From contig JACTMP010000065.1 of the NCBI GenBank assembly GCA_014584575.1, positions 27,438 through 91,437 on the forward strand: a DNA stretch of 64,000 bases, in the 5' to 3' direction. This document shows, in pieces, positions 47,522 through 55,801 of this stretch; the stretch's first letter is position 1; each line of letters opens with the position of its first letter. Made by a program: the position numbers and the translations under genes. Source of the stretch: Chloroflexota bacterium (GTDB lineage Bacteria; Chloroflexota; Anaerolineae; Promineifilales; Promineifilaceae). The notes beneath the pieces are model-generated. The model worked only from the letters and a program-made list of their open reading frames with translations. It made no database searches and was not told where the DNA came from.

Positions 47522-48181
47522 CTACACAAGTCCCTGGCGCACCGCTTCGGCGGCGGCCTGGGCGCGGGTTTGCACGTGGAGGGTCTCAAAAATCTGGCGC
47601 AGTTTGCGTTTGACGGTAGTCTGGCTCATGTACAGCGTTTCGCCGATTTCGGTGTTGCTCGCCCCCTGCACCAGCAGGCGCAAAATGGCGATCTCTTCGT
47701 CGTCCAGGGCCGGTAGCGAACCGGGGGCGGCGGCGGGCCGGGCCGGCGGTGCCGGTTCGGTCAGAGCGCGGCGAATGACCTGCTCTGTCACCTGCGAACT
47801 GAGTACCTTTTCGCCGCGATGTACGGCGCGAATGGCACTCACCAGTTGGTCATCGGAGACGCTTTTCAGCACGTAGCCATACGCCCCGGAGCGCAACGCC
47901 GTCATCACGTACTCTTCATCGTCAAACGATGTGAGCATGAGCACACGGGCGGCCGGCTGTTGGCGTAAGATGGCGTTGAGCGTTTCCAACCCCGACTCCC
48001 CCGGCATCCGAATATCGAGCAAGATCACGTCCGGCTGGGCTGTTTGCGCCAGTTCACGGCCGTCTACCCCATTGTCCGCCTCCCCCACCAAAACAAACTC
48101 ACGGTAATTGGAGAGCAAACTGGCAATGCCCTGGCGCACAATGGGATGGTCGTCAATGATGATGATGCGAATGGGAGTCAT
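47522..48181 (-). CDS. NarL/LuxR-type response regulator
   Basis: 219 residues from ATG 48181, which overlaps the kinase stop as ATGA; the longer frame from 48232 only reads the repeat. Receiver Asp in PDVILLDIRMPGESG, LuxR helix-turn-helix in LPALDDEEIAILRLLVQGASNTEIGETLYMSQTTVKRKL. Cognate regulator of the kinase at 48178-49566. Targets unknown; the neighbouring gene modB converges on it. Confidence 0.94.
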   Translation of the reverse strand: MTPIRIIIIDDHPIVRQGIASLLSNYREFVLVGEADNGVDGRELAQTAQPDVILLDIRMPGESGLETLNAILRQQPAARVLMLTSFDDEEYVMTALRSGAYGYVLKSVSDDQLVSAIRAVHRGEKVLSSQVTEQVIRRALTEPAPPARPAAAPGSLPALDDEEIAILRLLVQGASNTEIGETLYMSQTTVKRKLRQIFETLHVQTRAQAAAEAVRQGLV

Positions 48182-49566
48182 TGGTTGTAGAGATTGGGAG
48201 ATTGGGAGATTGGGAGATTGGCAATCTCCCAATCTCTCAATTTCTCAATCTCCTCATGGGTTGAGGGAGTGATTTGTCCAACCACCTCACCAATCGGCAC
48301 AGTCAACGTCACCGTTGTGCCCTGGCCGAGGGTTGTGTCAATGAGCAGGCTGCCGCCCAGGCTTTCGGCGCGTTCTTGCATACCTAGCAGCCCCAGGTGA
48401 CCGCTGTTGTTCCGCTGCACGGCCGTCAGGTCAAAACCACGGCCGTTATCCACCACCGCCAGCCGCAAACAGTCCGGGGCAAAGACCAGCGCCACCTCCG
48501 TTTGACTGGCCTGAGCATGTACCGACGCATTTTGCAGCGCCTCCTGCATCAGCCGGTAGACGCTGATTTCCATGCGCGAGGGCAACCGTATTGGCTCGCC
48601 CTGCACCGTCACCAGGCACGGCAGGCCCGTATATTGCTCATACCGCTCGGCATAACGCCGAACCGCCGGAGCCAGCCCCAGCGCATCCAACGTTGGCGGT
48701 CGTAAATCGTGGATGACGTTTTTAATCTCTGCTTCTACCCGGTGCAGGATGTTTTGCACCGTTTCCAGCGAATTTTCGGCCAGGGCCAGATCGCCATTGC
48801 CCAGCCGTTTGTGCGCCGATTTTAATTCCAACAGCGCGCCAATCAACAACTGGTTGGTGCCGTCGTGCATGTCCTGGGCAATACGCTGCCGCTCCCGCTC
48901 CTGCACATCCACCGTTTCCGAGAGCAGCGTTTGCAACTGCGCCGCCTTCACCGCCAGTGTCTCTTTAGCCTCTTCCAACTGGCGGGTGCGCCGCTGCACT
49001 TTTTGCTCCAATGCCTCATTATTCGCCTGCAACTGCTCATACAACTGCGCATTGCGAATGACTATCGCTACCTGCGCCGCATAGGTGAGCAGCAGTTGTT
49101 CGTGGTCATCTTCATAGGGCTTGGGCCGGTTCGCCAGCCCGATCATGCCAATCGGTTCATCCTGGATGCGCAGCGGCACACCCAAAAATGTACCCACAGG
49201 CGGATGGCCGGGCGGCTGGCCCACCCGGTTAGGTTCGGCGGCGGCGTCTACAGAGCGCACCGCCCGGTTTTCCAGCACGGAGCGGGCAAAAATGTTGGGG
49301 CGGAGGGGGATGAGGTGGTTGTGATGGTAAAAACTGCTGCTGGGGTTGAAGCCTTGAATAGCGACGACATCGAGAGCTTTGCCGTGTACGGCCGTCAGCC
49401 CAATAAACCCAAACTGCGACCCGGTTAATTCCAGGCAATGACGCAGCGCCGTATCCAGCACCGATTCTAAACTACGCAGCGCCGACAGCTCCACCGCCAT
49501 CTGATAGAGCGCCTGCAACCTTTCCACTTGTGCGCCATTTACCTGAGTCATTGCGCCTTCCATCAT
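48178..49566 (-). CDS. GAF-domain NarL-class histidine kinase
   Basis: 462 residues. GAF domain (about 10-190), coiled coil (about 195-235), HisKA_3 with RQRIAQDMHDGTNQL carrying the phospho-His, HATPase_c with DNGRGFDLTAV and LGLLGMQERAE. No membrane segment, so it is a cytoplasmic sensor. The final about 22 residues (DWEIANLPISQSPNLYNQ) are encoded by the GATTGGGA repeat at 48185-48255, yet the ATGA overlap with the regulator gene is kept. Confidence 0.92.
   Translation of the reverse strand: MMEGAMTQVNGAQVERLQALYQMAVELSALRSLESVLDTALRHCLELTGSQFGFIGLTAVHGKALDVVAIQGFNPSSSFYHHNHLIPLRPNIFARSVLENRAVRSVDAAAEPNRVGQPPGHPPVGTFLGVPLRIQDEPIGMIGLANRPKPYEDDHEQLLLTYAAQVAIVIRNAQLYEQLQANNEALEQKVQRRTRQLEEAKETLAVKAAQLQTLLSETVDVQERERQRIAQDMHDGTNQLLIGALLELKSAHKRLGNGDLALAENSLETVQNILHRVEAEIKNVIHDLRPPTLDALGLAPAVRRYAERYEQYTGLPCLVTVQGEPIRLPSRMEISVYRLMQEALQNASVHAQASQTEVALVFAPDCLRLAVVDNGRGFDLTAVQRNNSGHLGLLGMQERAESLGGSLLIDTTLGQGTTVTLTVPIGEVVGQITPSTHEEIEKLRDWEIANLPISQSPNLYNQ
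48185..48255. repeat. GATTGGGA-family hairpin in the kinase 3' end
   Basis: Four GAGATTGGGA units followed by GGCAATCTCCCAATCTCTC; lies within the kinase reading frame up to its stop. Confidence 0.88.
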
Positions 49567-49597
49567 AATGAACTTTGCCGTTCGGTCAACGTTTCCG

Positions 49598-50959
49598 TTA
49601 CTCTTCCGGCATCAGCCAACGGAGCAGGGCGAAAAACAGGATGGCGGCGCTGAGGCCAAAGAGGAGGGGGCGTAGCTGCTCCCAGGTGTAAAACCATCCA
49701 GCCACCGGTCTGACCGGCGCCTGAGCGCCCTCAGCGACCAATGCCTGATAAACGGGCAGCGGTGTGAAATCTGGCTCTAACAGGCGAAAGTAATACCAGG
49801 AATCACCCATTTCGGTGTCAGACGGCCGTTTCAAGAACCAATATGCGCTCACCCCCACCCAGGGCCACTCGGCCTGTATGCGTTCATACGCTTCTACCGC
49901 GTATTGTGCCTGCTGTGCCTCCGTCACCCGGCCAAAGTGCGCTTCGATTCCTTCTGGAACCACGTTCCACCCCATTTCGCTAATCCAGATTGGTTTGGCG
50001 GCGTCGTCATTGCGCACCATCAGGTCACGGATGAGCAAATGGTGGGGAAAGTTGATAACGGTTGGCCGCAACCGCCGGTCGGCTGCGCCTGACCATAAAC
50101 CGTAACCTTGAGCAGACATGATATCGAAACAGTTGGCTGCACCGGCATTGTACATGCGCTGCAAAAATACCAGGTCATTCACATTAGCCGGGCTAAGTTC
50201 CACCGTAGGCGTCAGTGCACCGGCCAGGACAACGGCCGTAGGGTCTACCCTCTTCACCGCTTCATATGCCCGGCACAACAAATCGGTATACTGTTCCGGG
50301 TTGACCGGTTGGTGATGGCCCCATTCACCGTTGCCATTGGGTTCGTTCCAAATCTGGTAGTAATGGATGCGTCCTTTGTAGCGGGTGGCGACGGCCGTGA
50401 CAAAATCCACAAAATCCTGGTAATCATCCGGCGGCGCCAGGGCGCCGGTCTGCTCTTCTGGCAGCGCCCGTGACCAGGCCGGTGGGTTGCTTAACCGGGC
50501 AATCATTTCAATATCGTAATCCTCAGCCAGTTGCACAATGTGGTCATATTTCAACCAGGCATCAACGCCATTGGGATCATTGCGCCTGTCTATAAAATCT
50601 CCCTTGCCATGAACTTCAATATCTTCCCAGGTGAACTCCTGGCGGATGAAGGCAAAACCGGCCTGCCGGGCCAGTTCCAGGCTGCGGGCGCGTTTGGCTT
50701 CTTCGACTTCAATTTGCAGAAAGGTATTGACGCCACGGGGGGAAACGGCCGTATGGGTGATGGCGGCGTCCGGGGCGAGCATAGGCTGGGGGCGCACGGC
50801 CGTGTTCAGCCACTGCAGCGCCCCCCGCAGTTGTCCGGCCAACTCCGCCTCGCCGGTCAGATCATAGAGCGATGTGGCCGCCGGCAACAAGGAAACCAGC
50901 AATCCTACCGCAGCTAACACCAGTACCAGCCGCCAGATGTTTTGTCTTGTATGCCACAT
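49598..50959 (-). CDS. Membrane-anchored glycoside-hydrolase-like protein
   Basis: 453 residues. N-terminal membrane segment or uncleaved signal (about 11-30) and a C-terminal membrane helix (about 428-448). The barrel between resembles clan A glycoside hydrolases (GH39/GH5-like): YYQIWNEPNGNGEW has the Asn-Glu acid/base, and PIWISEMGWN has the nucleophile-type Glu. SPRGVNTFL and RQEFTWEDIE match the early barrel strands. It is probably extracellular. Polysaccharide target unknown. Related in plan to the lipoprotein at 14460-15728. Confidence 0.78.
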   Translation of the reverse strand: MWHTRQNIWRLVLVLAAVGLLVSLLPAATSLYDLTGEAELAGQLRGALQWLNTAVRPQPMLAPDAAITHTAVSPRGVNTFLQIEVEEAKRARSLELARQAGFAFIRQEFTWEDIEVHGKGDFIDRRNDPNGVDAWLKYDHIVQLAEDYDIEMIARLSNPPAWSRALPEEQTGALAPPDDYQDFVDFVTAVATRYKGRIHYYQIWNEPNGNGEWGHHQPVNPEQYTDLLCRAYEAVKRVDPTAVVLAGALTPTVELSPANVNDLVFLQRMYNAGAANCFDIMSAQGYGLWSGAADRRLRPTVINFPHHLLIRDLMVRNDDAAKPIWISEMGWNVVPEGIEAHFGRVTEAQQAQYAVEAYERIQAEWPWVGVSAYWFLKRPSDTEMGDSWYYFRLLEPDFTPLPVYQALVAEGAQAPVRPVAGWFYTWEQLRPLLFGLSAAILFFALLRWLMPEE

Positions 50960-50971
50960 GAGTATGGATTA

Positions 50972-50999
50972 TAGCCCGGCGTTTGAAATCGCGGCTACC
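50972..50999. repeat. Partial copy of the multi-stem repeat
   Basis: AGCCCGGCGTTTGAAATCGCGGCTACC matches only the first stem region of the elements at 5963 and 15841. Confidence 0.6.
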
Positions 51000-51012
51000 A
51001 GCGACAGATATG

Positions 51013-51040
51013 TTTACCCCCTCTTCCTTTTTGTTATAAT
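51013..51040 (+). promoter_or_regulatory. Probable leaderless promoter of the DtxR-family gene
   Basis: TTTACC (51013-51018), 16 bp, TATAAT (51035-51040), ATG at 51051 after 10 bp. Confidence 0.6.
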
Positions 51041-51050
51041 GCTGCCCATC

Positions 51051-51761
51051 ATGCCCGAAATTGAATCCTTGCCGGAAGGCGCTTCCTTACAACGTCATAA
51101 TCTCAACCACCAGGCGGTTGAGGATTACCTGAAAACGATTTACATGCTGGCGCAGGATGAATCGCCGGTTTCCACATCGCGCATTGCCGAGGCGCGCGGT
51201 GTCAAACCGGCGTCAGCCACCAGCATGATCCAGCGGCTGGCAAAATTTAAGCTGGTCAATTATGAAAAGCATTACGGCGTCACACTCACCGACGCCGGGG
51301 AGAAGGTGGCGCTGGAAGTCATACGCCATCATCGGCTGATTGAGCTTTATCTGATTGAAGCGTTGGGGTTCACCTGGGATGAGGTACATGAACAGGCCGA
51401 CATTTTAGAGCATGTCATCAGCGAGAAGTTAGAGGAACGCATTGCTGCGGCGTTGAATCACCCCAAGTTTGACCCCCACGGCGACCCCATCCCCGGCAAA
51501 GATGGCGCGATGGCCTGGGTGGATGCACGGCCGTTAACCTTTCACACCCTAGGCGACCATCTCATCATTACGCGCATCCTGGATGACAGCAACGCCGAAC
51601 TGCTGCGTTACCTGGCCGAACTGGGACTCATTCCCGGCGCCCACATTCGCATCGTGGCAGTAGCCCCTTTTGCCGGGCCAATCACATTAGAGGTTGGCGG
51701 CGAGACAAAAGTCATTGGGCAAAAAGCCGCCAGCGAGATTTTAGTCAAAGTAGACGATTAG
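51051..51761 (+). CDS. DtxR/MntR-family metal-dependent regulator
   Basis: 236 residues from ATG 51051; ATG 51039 is an alternative that would lie in the -10 box. Winged helix (NHQAVEDYLKTIYMLAQDESPVSTSRIAEARGVKPASATSMI, about residues 16-57 in parts), dimerisation/metal domain with HHRLIELYLIEALGFTWDEVHEQADILEHVISEKLEERI carrying the conserved Glu/His ligands, and a C-terminal FeoA/SH3-like domain (about 160-236). It controls iron or manganese uptake genes in relatives. No uptake gene is adjacent. Confidence 0.92.
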   Translation: MPEIESLPEGASLQRHNLNHQAVEDYLKTIYMLAQDESPVSTSRIAEARGVKPASATSMIQRLAKFKLVNYEKHYGVTLTDAGEKVALEVIRHHRLIELYLIEALGFTWDEVHEQADILEHVISEKLEERIAAALNHPKFDPHGDPIPGKDGAMAWVDARPLTFHTLGDHLIITRILDDSNAELLRYLAELGLIPGAHIRIVAVAPFAGPITLEVGGETKVIGQKAASEILVKVDD

Positions 51762-52327
51762 GCCACAGCCCCGCCATAGACAAAGGGGTTAACCACCTCC
51801 GCCAACAACGGTAACTGTTTATCTCTGCCAGAGAGAACAGGGTCAACCACCGGCCATTTGATGCCCACTTCCGGATCATTCCAGATGATGCCCTGTTCAT
51901 ATGCCGGCATATAGACTTCTGTCACTTTATAGGTCAGGGTGGCCGAATCGCTGATGACACAAAAGCCATGGGCAAAACCGGGGGGGATGTAGAGCATACG
52001 GCCGTTGCGCGCCGACAGCACCGCCCCCACCCATTGCCCATAGGTAGGCGAATCCTGGCGAATATCCACCGCCACATCAAAAATTTCGCCCTGCACAGTT
52101 GCCAGTAGTTTTCCTTGTGCATATGGCGGGATTTGATAGTGCAGCCCCCGCACCACACCATGCGCCGAATGAGAGCAATTATCCTGCACAAATGGGCCAG
52201 GGATGCCATTCGCGGCAAACTCCGCCTGCCGGTACGTCTCCATAAAAAAGCCGCGATCATCCCCATATCGCCTGGTTTCAACAAGAATCACCTCTGGAAT
52301 TTCCAATGGCGTAAATTGAAATGGCAT
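51758..52327 (-). CDS. rfbC: dTDP-4-dehydrorhamnose 3,5-epimerase
   Basis: 189 residues from ATG 52327. RmlC cupin: DDRGFFMETYRQAEF, DNCSHSAHGVVRGLHYQ with the catalytic His in LHYQ, FDVAVDIRQDSPTYGQW, and YIPPGFAHGFCV. Third step of dTDP-L-rhamnose synthesis for surface polysaccharide. The other rml genes are not in the window. Converges with the DtxR-type gene, overlapping by 4 bp. Confidence 0.93.
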   Translation of the reverse strand: MPFQFTPLEIPEVILVETRRYGDDRGFFMETYRQAEFAANGIPGPFVQDNCSHSAHGVVRGLHYQIPPYAQGKLLATVQGEIFDVAVDIRQDSPTYGQWVGAVLSARNGRMLYIPPGFAHGFCVISDSATLTYKVTEVYMPAYEQGIIWNDPEVGIKWPVVDPVLSGRDKQLPLLAEVVNPFVYGGAVA

Positions 52328-52465
52328 CACATTCTCCTTCGTTAATAGGACGCAGATTCACGCGAATGACGCGGATAAAATGTTGTAAATGGGCGTCCTG
52401 TTTTCATTCATGGTGGTCAATGACAGCAGGTGAAGTCTCCTTCTGATCAATCACTTCCCGTGTGT

Positions 52466-52966
52466 TTAATGATGTTCCCCGTTGCCGTTAACCAGAAACT
52501 CCATTGACGACTTCTCTCGGCCCGCGCCGCGGCTGGTATGGTAAAGCGCCAGACCGACGATAATCGTGACTACCGCCAACAGCATCCCTCCAAGCTGAAA
52601 TGGGCCGACATACGGCCGTTCAAAACGCGGATTCACGTGTGTTCCAATCCCGATCAGATCGGCCAGCCCCACCACATAGGCAAAAACCAGGCCCGTCGCC
52701 GCCAGCCGCACCCCAATATCTGCCTGCAACGAACTTGATCCATTACGCGGCCGCAATGAGCGCGCATACAAAAAAGCAGCCAGCGTCAGGCAGGTTAAGC
52801 CGATCAACAATTGGAACATTTGGGCAATGCCAAAACCCGGCGTCAGGTCTAATCCCAGCGCGTCTGCCCCCAACGACAACACCACCAGCAATGCGCCCAA
52901 GACCAGCAGCAGCAATGTCAACATCATTTGCACTTTGTGCAGTTTGCCTTCACCGTTATTTGGCAT
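52466..52966 (-). CDS. Four-helix membrane protein of unknown function
   Basis: 166 residues with four hydrophobic segments (about 13-33, 44-66, 86-108, 123-142) and a polar C-terminus (GREKSSMEFLVNGNGEHH). No recognised motif. It stands alone between rfbC and the tRNA gene. The 135 bp before rfbC contain part of a CGCGGAT-type repeat (52347-52380). Confidence 0.7.
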   Translation of the reverse strand: MPNNGEGKLHKVQMMLTLLLLVLGALLVVLSLGADALGLDLTPGFGIAQMFQLLIGLTCLTLAAFLYARSLRPRNGSSSLQADIGVRLAATGLVFAYVVGLADLIGIGTHVNPRFERPYVGPFQLGGMLLAVVTIIVGLALYHTSRGAGREKSSMEFLVNGNGEHH

Positions 52967-53012
52967 ACCACCTGTTCATGCGCCGTCTGGCGATTTTTGT
53001 TTTCATCTCTGG

Positions 53013-53039
53013 TAGAGACGTTGCAGGGCAACGTCTCTA
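53013..53039. repeat. AGAGACGTTGC...GCAACGTCTCT hairpin
   Basis: 11-bp perfect arms with a 4-base centre, just before the tRNA terminator. Confidence 0.85.
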
Positions 53040-53040
53040 A

Positions 53041-53080
53041 AGAAAAACGCCACGTAGAATTCCACGCGGCGTCTTTTTTT
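53041..53080 (-). terminator. Intrinsic terminator downstream of tRNA-Pro
   Basis: Stem ACGCC-A-CGT / ACG-C-GGCGT around GAATTC, followed by a T-run in the plus direction and by TTTTTCTTT in the minus direction. It can end the tRNA transcript. Confidence 0.8.
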
Positions 53081-53089
53081 TCTATCCAG

Positions 53090-53163
53090 TCGGGGCAGCG
53101 GGATTCGAACCCACGACCTCTTCAACCCCATTGAAGCGCGCTACCAAGCTGCGCCATGCCCCG
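53090..53163 (-). tRNA. tRNA-Pro (GGG)
   Basis: 74 nt. Acceptor CGGGGCA pairs with TGCCCCG, with discriminator A. The D arm contains AGCTTGGTAGC. The anticodon stem CTTCA/TGAAG holds the loop ATGGGGT with anticodon GGG. The T arm has GGTTCGAATCC. CCA is not encoded. Reads Pro CCC/CCU codons. Confidence 0.96.
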
Positions 53164-53208
53164 GACGGTCGGCATTATAACAAAACGGTATGGGGGAGAC
53201 AACAAACG

Positions 53209-55263
53209 TTAGCCTCCCGATAACATGGTCCATAAGAAACTGTATACGTCGGTGGCTTCTTCAATAAGTTTGGCCGTGGGTTTACCCAGGCCGTGCCCGG
53301 CTTTCATTTCCACGCGCAAGAGCAGAGGGTTGAGACCAGGGTCGGCCGCTTGCAAGGAGGCGGCAAATTTTTTGGCGTGCATGGGTACCACGCGGTCGTC
53401 GGTGTCGGCGGTGGTGATGAGCAGCGGCGGGTAGGCGATACCCGGTTTGATGTTATGCAGAGGCGAGTAGGCCATGAGGAATTCAAAGTGGGCCGGGTCA
53501 GTCTCGGCGTTGCCATATTCGCTCGTCCAGTAACGGCCGGCCGTGAACAGATGGTAGCGCAGCATGTCAATGACAGGCACACCACAATGCACCGCACCGA
53601 AGAGATCGGGGCGCTGGATCATGCAGGCAGCGACGAGCAGGCCGCCGTTGCTGCGCCCTTCAATTGCCACTTTTTTGGGAGAAGTATAACCCTGGGCAAT
53701 CAGCCATTCGGCGGCGGCGATGAAGTCGTCGAAGACGTTTTGTTTGTTGTGTAACATGCCGGACTGGTGCCACTCTTCGCCGTATTCGGCGCCACCGCGC
53801 AGGTTGGCCTGGGCGTAAACGCCGCCACGCTCCAGCCAGGCCAACCGGGTGGGCGCAAAGAGGGGCGGCAGGTTGATATTGAAGCCGCCATAACCGTAAA
53901 GGAGGGTGGGATTGCTGCCATCTAACTTTAGCCCTTTTTTGTGGGTGATGAACAGGGGCACGGCCGTGCCATCTTTCGACTCATAAAATACCTGCTCTGT
54001 CTCGTAAAGGGTGGGGTCGAAGTGCAGACCAGGTTCGTATACGGCCGTCGCCTGCCCCGTCTCAAAGTCATAACAAAAGATGGTGGGCGGGTAAAGGAAA
54101 GATTGGAACTGATAATAAAAGCGGGTTTCTTCACGACGGCTGCTTAATTCCACGATGGAGCCAGGCGTGGGCAGCGGGATTTCCCCGGCAGGCGCGCCCT
54201 CTTTATGAAACAGATAGAGATGGTGGCTGGCGTGGCGCAGCCGATCGAGGACAAAATGTTCGTTAACCAGACGGCAGTATTCAATCATCTCGTCGCTTTC
54301 GGGAATGATCTCCTGCCAGTGGGCGCGGTCGGGATTTTCTACGTTGATGGCGATGACACGGCCGTGAGGCGCATCATAGTCCGTCTCAAAATAAAAGAGT
54401 GGGCCGTCATTGCCGATAAAAATGTATTTGGCCTCCATCTCATCAATCAGACGCACAAAATCGCCGCCGGTTTGTAAGTCGCGGTAGTAGAAGCGGTTGC
54501 GCGGGTCGGTGCCATCCCACACGTGCAGCATCAGGTAACGGCCGTCATCCGTCACCTCTGGATGGAAACCCAAATTGGGCGCGTCCGGGCGGGCATACAC
54601 CAGTTCATCGGCGTCTTGCGTTGTACCCATTTTGTGAAAGTAGACGCGCTGGTGGGTGCTGGGGGGCGCGTCCGGCATTTCGCCGGGGGCGGGATAACGA
54701 GCGTAATAAAAGCCGCGGTTATCCGGCAGCCAGGCGGCATTGGTAAATTTGCACCACTGAATCACATCGCCGGTATCCTCGCCCACATCCACATTATGCA
54801 CCTGAATGGTTTGCCAGTCGGAGCCGCTTTGGGAGAGGGTGTAGGCCAGAAAGCGGCCGTCGTCGGAATACGATTGGCCGATGAGCGCAACGGTGCCGTC
54901 GTCGCTCAATGTGTTGGGGTCGAGCAGCACCCGTGGCGGCGCGTCATCCTGCTGCCAGTACAAGACCGGCTGGTTTTGCAGGCCGTCATTTTTCAGGAAA
55001 AAGATACGGCCGTGCCGGGAAACAGGTGCACTGTAACGCGGATAATTCCACAAGGCGGCCAGTCGTTCAGCAAAGATGTCCCGCGCCGGCAGCTCGTCCA
55101 TAAAGTGGCGGGTGAATTCATTTTGCGCGGCCGTCCACGCCTGTGTTTCGGGTGAGTCGGGGTCTTCCAGCCAGCGGTAGGGGTCGGGAATGGCACGGCC
55201 GTGATAGTTGTCTACCACGTCGGATTGGCGGGTGGGTGGATAATCGAAACGAGGTTTAGTCAT
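53209..55263 (-). CDS. Prolyl oligopeptidase (S9A) family serine peptidase
   Basis: 684 residues, full family length. N-terminal beta-propeller (about 70-400) with RYPAPGEMPDAPPSTHQRVYFHK and DYDAPHGRVIAI. C-terminal alpha/beta hydrolase domain: nucleophile Ser538 in GRSNGGLL, Asp in TADTDDRVVP, His in KAGHGLGKP. It cleaves short peptides after proline. No signal peptide, so it is cytoplasmic. Single gene ending about 45 bp from the tRNA. Confidence 0.94.
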   Translation of the reverse strand: MTKPRFDYPPTRQSDVVDNYHGRAIPDPYRWLEDPDSPETQAWTAAQNEFTRHFMDELPARDIFAERLAALWNYPRYSAPVSRHGRIFFLKNDGLQNQPVLYWQQDDAPPRVLLDPNTLSDDGTVALIGQSYSDDGRFLAYTLSQSGSDWQTIQVHNVDVGEDTGDVIQWCKFTNAAWLPDNRGFYYARYPAPGEMPDAPPSTHQRVYFHKMGTTQDADELVYARPDAPNLGFHPEVTDDGRYLMLHVWDGTDPRNRFYYRDLQTGGDFVRLIDEMEAKYIFIGNDGPLFYFETDYDAPHGRVIAINVENPDRAHWQEIIPESDEMIEYCRLVNEHFVLDRLRHASHHLYLFHKEGAPAGEIPLPTPGSIVELSSRREETRFYYQFQSFLYPPTIFCYDFETGQATAVYEPGLHFDPTLYETEQVFYESKDGTAVPLFITHKKGLKLDGSNPTLLYGYGGFNINLPPLFAPTRLAWLERGGVYAQANLRGGAEYGEEWHQSGMLHNKQNVFDDFIAAAEWLIAQGYTSPKKVAIEGRSNGGLLVAACMIQRPDLFGAVHCGVPVIDMLRYHLFTAGRYWTSEYGNAETDPAHFEFLMAYSPLHNIKPGIAYPPLLITTADTDDRVVPMHAKKFAASLQAADPGLNPLLLRVEMKAGHGLGKPTAKLIEEATDVYSFLWTMLSGG

Positions 55264-55264
55264 G

Positions 55265-55310
55265 GGGGTAATTGGGTAATTGGGTAATTACTCAATTACC
55301 CAATTACAAT
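55265..55310. repeat. AATTGGGTAATTGGG hairpin
   Basis: GTAATTGGGTAATTGGGTAA arm and TACTCAATTACCCAATTAC arm between two minus-strand genes. Confidence 0.88.
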
Positions 55311-55312
55311 CT

Positions 55313-55672
55313 CTACACAGGCAGCTCTTCTACCTGCGACGTGTGATGGGCGATAAAATTCGGGACACGCTCCCAGGTTTCGCGTTGCACTGTTCGGATG
55401 TTGACCGATAATGTCACCTTATTGGCCGCCGGATTATAATCGGCCACAAATTCGGTAGGCACAAAAACATACCCACCCATTTCAATACTCCGACACTCCA
55501 GGTAGCTGGGGTACAACTTCAATTCCGGGTTGACTTCGTTCGGGCGATGATGCAGGCGCACCGCTTCGCCAATATAGACGTCATCGGCTGTCCACACCTC
55601 GGCAAACCGTTTTAGCCCTTTCTGGCGCAGCATGTCCAGGGTTTCGTCACGATAGCTTTCTAGTTCAGACAT
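55313..55672 (-). CDS. Small protein of unknown function
   Basis: 119 residues from ATG 55672, with GAGGA upstream. The longer start at 55750 would translate the repeat at 55697-55745 and is rejected. Contains AEVWTADDVYIGEAVRLHHR and YVFVPTEFVADYNPAANKVTLS, a pattern reminiscent of PRC-barrel-like domains, and ends in QVEELPV. No catalytic motif. Lies between proA and the peptidase gene. Confidence 0.7.
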   Translation of the reverse strand: MSELESYRDETLDMLRQKGLKRFAEVWTADDVYIGEAVRLHHRPNEVNPELKLYPSYLECRSIEMGGYVFVPTEFVADYNPAANKVTLSVNIRTVQRETWERVPNFIAHHTSQVEELPV

Positions 55673-55696
55673 GGTTTCCTCCTTCATCGGTTCGTT

Positions 55697-55745
55697 CGTA
55701 GTAGGCGATTTATCGCCTTCTCTGGGCGATGAATCGCCCACTACA
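55697..55745. repeat. GTAGTGGGCGATTCATCGCCC hairpin
   Basis: GTAGTAGGCGATTTATCGCC and GGGCGATGAATCGCCCACTAC: two small nested hairpins inside one inverted repeat. Confidence 0.85.
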
Positions 55746-55801
55746 AACATTTTTAGCGCAAATCAGGCAGGTGACAAGTGTCAAAACTCGTCAATTAGGG
55801 G

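Noticed and set aside
53090..53163. tRNA-Pro as an integration site of a genomic island
   Set aside because: No partial tRNA duplication or integrase gene is visible in the window.
55673..55750. N-terminal extension of the small protein at 55313-55672
   Set aside because: Derived from the GTAGTGGGCGATT hairpin repeat; a ribosome-binding site precedes ATG 55672 instead.
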